This document shows, in pieces, positions 5,295-10,646 of a stretch of 10,646 nt of DNA. A program made the position numbers and the translations under genes. The DNA is from JBDTMC01 sp039934475 (GTDB taxonomy: Bacteria; Acidobacteriota; Terriglobia; Bryobacterales; Bryobacteraceae), in contig JBDTMC010000269.1 of assembly GCA_039934475.1 (NCBI GenBank), positions 1 through 10,646 of the forward strand. Direction: 5' to 3'. A model generated the notes under the pieces. It was not told where the DNA came from. It worked only from the letters and a program-made list of their open reading frames with translations, and made no database searches. Each line of letters begins with the position of its first letter. Within the stretch, counting starts at the first letter, position 1.

Positions 5295-6458
5295 ATGACT
5301 GCCATGTGGCGCAAGTTGGCCCTGAGCGTGGCCGCGTCTTTGGTATTCGCGGGAATCGGACTGGCCCAAACGGGCTCGTTCGAGGGGAAAGTGACGGGCG
5401 AGGATGGCCAGCCCTTGAAGGATGCGTTGATCAAGATCGAACGCACCGACATTAGGGGAAACTATCAAGTCAAGACGAACAAGAAAGGCCAGTACTTCCA
5501 CGCTGGCTTGCCGCTGGGCACGTACAAGCTCAGCTGTCTGGTGAACGACCAGGTGAAAGACTCCGTCAACAACGTGCGCACGAAGCTGGGCGATCCCGTT
5601 GAAGTGAGTTTTAACCTCGCCGAGATGGCCGCCAAGCAGAAATCGATCCAGAAGGCAGCTGAGACCGGACAGTTGACGCAGGAGCAAACGCGGGAGATGT
5701 CCGCGGAGCAGAAGGCCGCGATCGAAAAGCAGTTGAAAGAGCGGTCCGCTGCGATGGCGAAGAACAAGGCCCTGAACGACGCCTTCAACCAGGGCATGGC
5801 CGGAATTCAGGCCAAGCAGTGGGATTCGGCCGTAGAAGGTTTCAACAAGGCCGCCGAGATGGATCCCAAGCAGTATGCGGTTTGGGCGAACATGGCGGAC
5901 GCTTATGTCGGCCTGGCGAACACAAAGACTGGCGCTGACCAGATGGCCGCCTATGAGAAGGCCCAGGAAGCGTTCCGAAAGGCAATGGAACTGAAGCCGG
6001 ATGACGCCGGCACGCACAACAACTACGCCCTGTTGCTGGCCAAGTCGAAGAAGTTTGACGAAGCCCAGACGGAACTGACCAAGGCTGCCCAACTCGATCC
6101 GCCGAACGCGGGAAAGTACTTCTTCAATCTGGGCGCGGTGCTACTGAACACGGGGCAAGCGGAGCCGGCGGGAATGGCTTTCAAAAAGGCCATCGAAGCT
6201 GACCCGAACTACGCCGACGCGCAGTATCAATACGGCATGTACCTGGTGAACAAGGCGACCATGAAGGACAACAAGATGGTAGCCCCGGAAGGGACTAAGG
6301 AGGCGCTGCAAAAGTACCTCGAACTGAAGCCCGCCGGTCCATACGCCGAGAGTGCCAAGGCGCTGTTGACGGCGATGGACGCCACCATTGATACCGAGTA
6401 CAAGAACCCGACGGCAGCGGCCGAAGCGGCCAAGAAAAAGGCTGCGAAGAAGAAGTAG
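5295..6458 (+). CDS. Exported carboxypeptidase-regulatory-like / TPR protein, 387 aa
   Basis: A signal peptide (residues 1-25, KLALSVAASLVFAGIGLAQ) leads into a beta-sandwich domain of the carboxypeptidase-regulatory-like type (28-107), with the family's GKVTGEDGQPLKDALIKI start and the NKKGQYFHAGLPLGTYKL core. A charged helical linker rich in Lys, Gln and Glu (108-158) follows, then TPR helices (about 160-350, e.g. ALNDAFNQGMAGIQAKQWDS, EEAF-like FRKAMELKPDD, HNNYALLLAKSKKFDEAQTE, FFNLGAVLLNTGQAEPAG). The C-terminus is an Ala/Lys tail (374-387) ending AAKKKAAKKK. This architecture is frequent in Acidobacteria; its exact role is unknown, but export and protein binding at the envelope are likely. 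GGAGG at 5284-5288 sits six bases before the ATG, so the start is firm. It stands alone, bounded by a leader repeat and a strong terminator. Confidence 0.9.
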   Translation: MTAMWRKLALSVAASLVFAGIGLAQTGSFEGKVTGEDGQPLKDALIKIERTDIRGNYQVKTNKKGQYFHAGLPLGTYKLSCLVNDQVKDSVNNVRTKLGDPVEVSFNLAEMAAKQKSIQKAAETGQLTQEQTREMSAEQKAAIEKQLKERSAAMAKNKALNDAFNQGMAGIQAKQWDSAVEGFNKAAEMDPKQYAVWANMADAYVGLANTKTGADQMAAYEKAQEAFRKAMELKPDDAGTHNNYALLLAKSKKFDEAQTELTKAAQLDPPNAGKYFFNLGAVLLNTGQAEPAGMAFKKAIEADPNYADAQYQYGMYLVNKATMKDNKMVAPEGTKEALQKYLELKPAGPYAESAKALLTAMDATIDTEYKNPTAAAEAAKKKAAKKK

Positions 6459-6483
6459 GCCTGATCTTTCAGTGAATTACCAA

Positions 6484-6517
6484 GGGGCGTGGCCTTCGCG
6501 GTCGCGCCCCTTTTATT
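6484..6517 (+). terminator. Intrinsic (Rho-independent) terminator
   Basis: An 11-bp GC-rich stem (6484-6494 with 6500-6510, including two G-T wobble pairs) closes a 5-nt loop, TTCGC, and is followed by TTTTATT (6511-6517). It begins 25 bases after the stop of the carboxypeptidase-regulatory/TPR gene, so it should end that transcript. The T-run directly touches the ATG of the next gene at 6518. Confidence 0.88.
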
Positions 6518-6781
6518 ATGCGCATCGTCCTCTATCTACTGGCGCTCATCCTGGTGTTGCCAACCGTGGTGCGACTGGTGCTCACGGTGCTGCGCGCCCT
6601 GCTGGGGCCGGCCCGGAAACCGGCACGGGCAGAAGCGGAAGGGGTACCCCTGCGTGGAGAGCTGAAGCGCGATCCAGTTTGCGGAACCTTCGTTTCCACT
6701 GCCGTCTCCGTTAAGAAGTCGGTGCGAGGCGAAGTGTTGCATTTCTGCTCTCCAGAGTGCCGGGACAAGCACTGCGGATAG
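6518..6781 (+). CDS. Small membrane-anchored YHS/MYM-like Cys protein, 87 aa
   Basis: Residues 1-28 (IVLYLLALILVLPTVVRLVLTVL core) form one membrane anchor. A short Pro/Arg/Ala-rich linker leads to a compact C-terminal domain with DPVCG (52-56), a central basic stretch, and LHFCSPECRDKHCG (74-87). The DPVCGxxV...FCSxxC pattern fits the YHS domain and related MYM-type or TRASH metal-binding modules, with Cys55, Cys77, Cys81, possibly Cys86 and His75 as candidate ligands. Metal, substrate and partner are unknown. It resembles small anchored Zn-ribbon proteins of other bacteria that have a TM helix and a similar HFCSxxH/C end. The ATG follows a terminator T-run with no ribosome binding site, so expression would require readthrough or a start at or after the terminator. 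It converges on the minus-strand LolA-like gene, with 24 bases between the stops. Confidence 0.75.
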   Translation: MRIVLYLLALILVLPTVVRLVLTVLRALLGPARKPARAEAEGVPLRGELKRDPVCGTFVSTAVSVKKSVRGEVLHFCSPECRDKHCG

Positions 6782-6805
6782 CATCAAGCCTGAGTCTTAC
6801 GTGTC

Positions 6806-7642
6806 TCAAGGAGCCTCGTCGAGGCGATAAGAGACGCTCGAATCGACCTGCGCCCGGCGAAATCCGGAGTTGCGAAGCGAAATCGAGATATTGCGCGTAT
6901 AGACGAATACGGCGCGGACGCGGAGTTCGCCGCCATAGGTGACAGGCATCCAGACATCGTTATCAAACTTCTCGTAGGCGAGTTTGAAACCCATGTGCTT
7001 GAGATCGGTTCCGAGGAATGTCTTGACTACCAACGGAATTCCCCGCGCCATCCAGGTTGTGATCAGCACGGGTTGCATGGCTTCGCTGTCGATGAGTGCT
7101 TCACCCGCCCACATGCTGTCCTCGCTCTCGCCCTCGGAACGATGGGGACTGGGCCGGAAAGCAATCACATAGACATCATGACCACGGTAGTTCTGGCGGC
7201 CTTTGAGCGTGAACGTGTATTTCGCCATTTCGCTTTGGCGGAGCGGAAAGAGGTCATGGTTCACGCCGTCGCGGCTCTTGTCGTTGGTGAATTCCTCAAC
7301 CAGTTCCTTCGCTAATTGCCCGTCAACGTCCACACCTTTGTATTCAAAGCCCGGCGTATCGTAGGAAACCAATTCCTTTCCTTTGCCATATTTGCCCGCG
7401 AACGCAGTCCGTTGTTTGACGATGCCGTCCGGGGTGGGTGTCACGGTGAAGTGGTACTCTTCCTCGCGCGCCAACTTACCGTTCCCGCGGTGCAGACGGA
7501 TGAGTACATTTTGTTCAAAGACCAGCGCCTGACGGGCAGCCTGTGCGCGTTCCTGGTTGGCAGCCACGCGCGCCATAATGTCGTCAACCGGCTGTTGGCC
7601 GTAAGCAAGGGCGGCAACCAGCGACAGAAGCAACGGTCTCAT
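6806..7642 (-). CDS. Exported LolA/RseB-like protein, 278 aa
   Basis: A short signal peptide (MRPLLLSLVAALAYGQQ) precedes a mostly beta-strand protein. A helix (VDDIMARVAANQERAQAARQ) followed by ALVFEQNVLIRLHRGNGKLAREEEYHF-type strands, a central segment GEALIDSEAMQPVLITTWMA and a late AYEKFDNDVWMPVTYGGEL suggest the LolA/LolB/RseB fold: an open beta-sheet with a hydrophobic cavity that carries or senses lipoproteins. No lipobox Cys is seen, so it is likely a soluble periplasmic protein. The ATG at 7642 is preferred because AAAGGA lies six bases upstream; a TTG at 7648 overlapping the previous stop would add two residues. It is the last gene of the sigma-factor unit, so its production is probably tied to that sigma factor. 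Family assignment is by pattern and is moderate. Confidence 0.75.
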   Translation of the reverse strand: MRPLLLSLVAALAYGQQPVDDIMARVAANQERAQAARQALVFEQNVLIRLHRGNGKLAREEEYHFTVTPTPDGIVKQRTAFAGKYGKGKELVSYDTPGFEYKGVDVDGQLAKELVEEFTNDKSRDGVNHDLFPLRQSEMAKYTFTLKGRQNYRGHDVYVIAFRPSPHRSEGESEDSMWAGEALIDSEAMQPVLITTWMARGIPLVVKTFLGTDLKHMGFKLAYEKFDNDVWMPVTYGGELRVRAVFVYTRNISISLRNSGFRRAQVDSSVSYRLDEAP

Positions 7643-7644
7643 CT

Positions 7645-8199
7645 TCAATCCTTTTGCGGGGCCTTAGGCGGCGCCAGGGCCTTCTTACGTTCCATTTCAG
7701 GGATACCGAATTTGCCACCCAGGTCGGACAACTCTTCAATGTCGATACTCCCCACCAGATTGACTACTGTCAGTTCTTTCGGACCCGCCACAAGAACGGC
7801 TAGCCCCGTCACCAGTCCCTTGGTGAGATGGAGGTAGACCTCCGCGGATTCGCCGTCCTTCTTACTGAAGGTGTCCACAATCCGGGACCAGTCGGGCGTC
7901 TTTAGTTCCTTCCGGATGGCATCGACATCGGCCTTGGAGTAGGCGCCTTCCTGCTCGAATTCGAAACCTCGGACGTAGACGCCCTTCAGTTTGCTGACGG
8001 CCTTCTTCACTTTGGCTTCCTCGGAATTGTCCTGAGACAGGAACTTGGTGGCCATTTGAAGCAGGTTCGCGTCCAGTGTGACATTGACGCGCTCACTCGC
8101 CTTGGCTTCCAGGGCGTCCAGCGCTTTCAGCGATTTGATCTCCTGCGCCGGGGCTGCCAGCGCGAGCAACAGGAGCAACCCTCCCACCCGTTTATTCAT
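7645..8199 (-). CDS. Exported DUF4252-type protein, 184 aa
   Basis: After a signal peptide (KRVGGLLLLLALAAPAQ) the sequence shows DUF4252 traits: a helical start LDALEAKASERVNVTLDANL, then ATKFLSQDNSEEAKVKKAVS, the strand YVRGFEFEQEGAYSKADVDA, a helical segment WSRIVDTFSKKDGESAEVYLH, and a late strand pair LTVVNLVGSIDIEELSDLGG. A Pro/Lys-rich tail closes the protein. No lipobox Cys follows the signal sequence. The biochemical role of DUF4252 is unknown; in several phyla such genes sit beside ECF sigma factors, as here. The ATG (8197-8199) overlaps the stop of the upstream putative anti-sigma gene by eight bases, and the stop ends two bases before the chosen start of the LolA-like gene. Start choice is firm because of the signal peptide and overlap. 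Confidence 0.85.
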   Translation of the reverse strand: MNKRVGGLLLLLALAAPAQEIKSLKALDALEAKASERVNVTLDANLLQMATKFLSQDNSEEAKVKKAVSKLKGVYVRGFEFEQEGAYSKADVDAIRKELKTPDWSRIVDTFSKKDGESAEVYLHLTKGLVTGLAVLVAGPKELTVVNLVGSIDIEELSDLGGKFGIPEMERKKALAPPKAPQKD

Positions 8200-8503
8200 T
8201 GAAGTGCCTCACTCTCTCTTTGGCCAGGCGCAATTTGCTCCCGGTAACCCGCATGGCCTGCATCAATTCCTGTTTGGCTTCCAGACCGCGCTCCCTCTGT
8301 TGCGTTTCCCGCCGAACTTCGACAAAGCCGACGCCCAAGGTGAGAGAAGCGGCCAGCGCGACACCGGCCCAGGCCCATCGAACGGGTCTGCGGGCCACAA
8401 CGGGCCGAGGACGGGTAGCGGCGAGAACCCGCTCGGCGAAGCCGTCCGGTGCGTCCTGCCGGCCGAGTGCAGCGCGCAGATCGTCGTCGAGATTGCGGTT
8501 CAT
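8192..8503 (-). CDS. Putative anti-sigma factor, one TM segment, 103 aa
   Basis: The N-terminal part (MNRNLDDDLRAALGRQDAPDGFAERVLAAT) has the acidic, helix-forming look of cytoplasmic anti-sigma regions with a DAPDGFAERVL motif seen in such proteins. A single TM segment (about 43-61, WAWAGVALAASLTLGVGFVEV) follows, then a highly charged helical C-terminal part rich in Arg, Glu and Lys that would face the periplasm. The zinc-binding HxxxCxxC anti-sigma motif is absent, so it is not a ZAS-type anti-sigma factor. Assignment rests mainly on position: its ATG overlaps the sigma-factor stop by four bases (ATGA), and its own stop overlaps the next start by eight bases. An alternative is a small membrane protein of unknown role. 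Confidence 0.72.
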   Translation of the reverse strand: MNRNLDDDLRAALGRQDAPDGFAERVLAATRPRPVVARRPVRWAWAGVALAASLTLGVGFVEVRRETQQRERGLEAKQELMQAMRVTGSKLRLAKERVRHFNE

Positions 8504-9048
8504 GGCGTCTGTCCCTTTCCCAATTTCTTTCGTAACAGCCCTAAGGCGCGATGGAGATAGCTTTTCACAGTCGCGACCGGCATATCGAGCACGGCGGCGA
8601 TCTCGGCTGGATCCATATCTTCCTGATAGCGAAGAACAACCAAGGCCCGCTGAGTCTCCGGCAGGGTGGCCACCAGTTTCGCCAGATGGCGATGGAGCAA
8701 CGAATCGCCGCCCAAAGTCGGCTGCGCCGGCTCTGGGATGTCGTCCAATCCAAACTTCGGCCACCAGCGGCGGCGGCGCGCGACGTCAATGGCGCGGTGC
8801 GACGCCACGCGGCGTAGCCAGAACTTCAGATGCGCCGGCGATTCGATCTCACCAAGATGGCGATAGAGCTTCAGGAACACATCCTGCGCCAGCTCTTCGG
8901 CCAGGGCACGATCCCTCAGGCAGTGCAACGCCAGACTGAACACCATGGATTGGTGTTCGTGGACGATTCCGGCGAACGCAGACTGGTCACCGGCGGCGGC
9001 GCGTTCCAACTGCGTAATGGTCTCGTCTGAGGCAGCCACTTCCGTCAT
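8500..9048 (-). CDS. ECF-type RNA polymerase sigma factor, 182 aa
   Basis: Two sigma70 regions are clear: region 2 (about 25-93), with AEELAQDVFLKLYRHL (50-65) and FWLRRVASHRAIDVARRRR (76-94), and region 4 (about 124-175), with LPETQRALVVLRYQEDMDPA (129-148) and the recognition helix-turn-helix AEIAAVLDMPVATVKSYLHR (148-167). There is no region 1 or 3 of full-size sigma factors, and the linker is short, so this is an extracytoplasmic-function type. It directs RNA polymerase to a specific promoter set and is probably held inactive by the membrane protein encoded next. The ATG at 9046-9048 has no clear ribosome binding site. The stop overlaps the next gene's start by four bases. It is divergent from the chemotaxis receptor gene, with 97 bases between them. 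Confidence 0.94.
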   Translation of the reverse strand: MTEVAASDETITQLERAAAGDQSAFAGIVHEHQSMVFSLALHCLRDRALAEELAQDVFLKLYRHLGEIESPAHLKFWLRRVASHRAIDVARRRRWWPKFGLDDIPEPAQPTLGGDSLLHRHLAKLVATLPETQRALVVLRYQEDMDPAEIAAVLDMPVATVKSYLHRALGLLRKKLGKGQTP

Positions 9049-9145
9049 CGTATAGTGTTACGCCCGGATGCGTGCGCAAGGATGCAAAAAGACAAGGCTA
9101 CAGAAATCCAGAAGAGTGCCGATGAATCACTAGACGGCAAAACTG

Positions 9146-10646
9146 ATGAGTATATTGGCTAACACAAAAATCGGCAAGAAACTGGCCCTCCTGGTAGGAG
9201 CGGCGGTCCTTCAGGTGGCGTGCCTGACTGGTGTCGCGTTCTGGAGCATCAAGACACTAAATTCGAACGCTCAGGCGGTCACCGACGAGGGACGCCGGAC
9301 GGCACTGGCTTTACATATGTCGGCCACGGCCAATGAGGTGGGAGTGAATGTGGCTAACGCCCTGCTGGCGGGCAAGTTCGACGAACCTGTGATGAATCGA
9401 ATCCTGGGTCTTCGGAAGGAATACCTAGGGGATTTTGAAAATCTGCGTTTGTTATCGCTCACCGCGGAAGGCGCACGCCGCCAGGAGGTGCTGGAAAAGA
9501 CCGTGACCGCGTGGCGCGAGGCGAACGGAAACGTGATCCGGCTCTCGCAGGGCGGAAAGCAACGCGAAGCACTCATTGCCTACAAGCAGAGTGTGGAACC
9601 CAGAATCCATGAGTTGGAAACTGGCATCGAAGAGTACCTGACATATCGAGCCAGCCAGTTGGAACTGACCGCCGTCCAGCGGGCCGAAGCTGTTGCGGAA
9701 ACACAAATATTGCTGATCGTGTTCGCACTGATTGGGCTTTCCAGCTCGATCGCCTTCGGATGGTTCGTGTCTATGAGCATCACAAAGCCGTTGGCTGTCG
9801 CTGTCTCACGCATGGGAGAAGTCGCTGGTGGCGATATCTCACATGACGTACCGGAGGAATACACCAGGCGCGGCGACGAGATTGGGATGGTCTCGAAAGC
9901 GCTACAAACGATGACCAGTAATCTGCGCGTTGTGCTCACCACGATGACGAACGGAATCCATGTAGTGGCGTCTTCTTCTACGGAGCTATCCGCCAATTCT
10001 GGCCAAATGTCCAGTGGATCGCACAAGGCCTCGGAAAGAGCGCACGCCGTGGCCGCAGCTGCCGAAGAGATGACATCGAACGTGGTGTCCGTGGCCGCCG
10101 GGATGGAACAAACCAGCACCAACCTGAAAAGCATCGCCCAGGCGACTGAGATGATGACCGCAACGATCGGTGAGATCGCCGCCAATTCCGAAAAGGCGCG
10201 CCGGATCACGGAGGAGGCTGCCCAGCAGTCTCGCCGGATTACGGAGCAGATGAACCAATTAGGGACGGCGGCCCACGAAATCGGCAAGGTCACGGAAACA
10301 ATTACCGAAATCTCTTCGCAGACCAACCTGCTGGCACTCAACGCGACGATCGAAGCCGCCCGCGCCGGTTCGGCGGGGAAGGGCTTCGCCGTGGTGGCGA
10401 ACGAGATCAAAGAGCTGGCGCAGCAGACCGCTGCCGCCACGGAGGACATTAAATCCAGGATCGCCGGTGTCCAGTCGTCCACGGGGAGCGGCATCGCGGA
10501 AATCGAGAAGGTTTCGCGTGTCATCCACGACGTCAGCGATCTGGTCTCTTCGATTGCGGCGGCCATTGAGGAACAATCCGCGGTCACCAGAGACATAGCG
10601 CGGAACATCGGCGAAGCGTCCCGAGGAGTCGAAGAGGCCAATGCCC
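9146..10646 (+). CDS. Methyl-accepting chemotaxis protein (first 500 residues; runs off the window)
   Basis: The open frame begins at ATG 9146 and has no stop before the window ends; an in-frame TAG at 9131-9133 limits upstream extension. Domains in order: TM1 (13-35), an extracytoplasmic sensory region (36-187) predicted to be a helical bundle (many long charged helices, e.g. YKQSVEPRIHELETGIEEYL), TM2 (188-210), HAMP (about 211-262, ITKPLAVAVSRMGEV... DEIGMVSKAL), and the coiled-coil signalling domain. The highly conserved hairpin tip EISSQTNLLALNATIEAARA starts at residue 388, followed by GKGFAVVANEIKELAQQT. Adaptation helices surround it (e.g. AAAAEEMTSNV, IAAAIEEQSAV). It would signal to CheA/CheW at the inner membrane. 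No che genes lie in the window. No strong ribosome binding site precedes the start. Confidence 0.95.
   Translation, partial: MSILANTKIGKKLALLVGAAVLQVACLTGVAFWSIKTLNSNAQAVTDEGRRTALALHMSATANEVGVNVANALLAGKFDEPVMNRILGLRKEYLGDFENLRLLSLTAEGARRQEVLEKTVTAWREANGNVIRLSQGGKQREALIAYKQSVEPRIHELETGIEEYLTYRASQLELTAVQRAEAVAETQILLIVFALIGLSSSIAFGWFVSMSITKPLAVAVSRMGEVAGGDISHDVPEEYTRRGDEIGMVSKALQTMTSNLRVVLTTMTNGIHVVASSSTELSANSGQMSSGSHKASERAHAVAAAAEEMTSNVVSVAAGMEQTSTNLKSIAQATEMMTATIGEIAANSEKARRITEEAAQQSRRITEQMNQLGTAAHEIGKVTETITEISSQTNLLALNATIEAARAGSAGKGFAVVANEIKELAQQTAAATEDIKSRIAGVQSSTGSGIAEIEKVSRVIHDVSDLVSSIAAAIEEQSAVTRDIARNIGEASRGVEEANA

Noticed and set aside
5208..6092. 294-codon minus-strand open frame
   Set aside because: It lies opposite the carboxypeptidase-regulatory/TPR gene, which has a signal peptide, ribosome binding site, terminator and clear domains. 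The antisense product is a His/Leu/Gly-rich low-information sequence.
6816..6828. GCCTC-GTC-GAGGC inverted repeat near the end of the LolA-like gene
   Set aside because: It lies inside the coding region, has only 5-bp arms and no T-run, so it is not a credible terminator.
8199..8939. 246-codon plus-strand open frame opposite the sigma/anti-sigma genes
   Set aside because: The Arg/Ser/Pro-rich translation has no domain features, while the opposite strand encodes an obvious ECF sigma factor.
9580..10641. 353-codon open frame on the minus strand
   Set aside because: It is wholly antisense to the chemotaxis receptor, whose HAMP region and signalling hairpin are unmistakable. The antisense translation is Ser/Ala/Ile-rich without any recognisable domain, as expected from the GC-biased codons of the real gene.

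Overview
The window looks like chromosomal DNA from a Gram-negative, GC-rich soil bacterium, most likely an Acidobacteriota member of the Solibacter/Bryobacter type. This is inferred from gene content: exported TPR proteins, one fused to a carboxypeptidase-regulatory-like domain, a MacB-type permease without its ATPase, and an ECF sigma / anti-sigma / DUF4252 cluster. No database search was possible. The first ~690 bases differ from the rest: less GC-rich at the left end, no intact gene, and a broken IS4-family (DUF4372) transposase fragment.

Layout. 1-795: degraded or intergenic DNA with the transposase remnant (393-686). 796-2075: a divergent pair of units, a SnoaL/NTF2-like protein on the minus strand and an SRPBCC (AHSA1-like) gene overlapping an ArsR-type repressor gene on the plus strand. 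The space between them carries two matched inverted repeats, GCAAC-N6-GTTGC, exactly 42 bp apart, placed over the predicted promoters. This is the clearest regulatory signal in the window. 2079-4967 (minus): an apparent operon, exported TPR protein, MacB/FtsX-type permease, SDR oxidoreductase. 5295-6458 (plus): exported carboxypeptidase-regulatory/TPR protein ending at a strong intrinsic terminator. 6518-6781 (plus): a small membrane-anchored YHS/MYM-like Cys protein whose ATG directly follows the terminator T-run. 6806-9048 (minus): a tightly overlapping four-gene unit, ECF sigma factor, one-TM putative anti-sigma factor, exported DUF4252 protein, and an exported LolA/RseB-like protein. 9146-end (plus): the first 500 residues of a methyl-accepting chemotaxis protein, running off the window.

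How the genes may work together. The SnoaL/SRPBCC/ArsR genes look like a small self-regulated response to an organic ligand rather than a metal, because the repressor lacks the canonical Cys metal site. The four-gene sigma unit resembles, in architecture only, the rpoE-rseA-rseB envelope-stress module: a cytoplasmic sigma factor, a membrane-spanning partner, and two exported proteins that could sense or respond to envelope state. The TPR/permease/SDR unit and the facing carboxypeptidase-regulatory/TPR gene also point to envelope functions, but their substrates cannot be read from the sequence. No rRNA, tRNA, CRISPR array or complete mobile element was seen.
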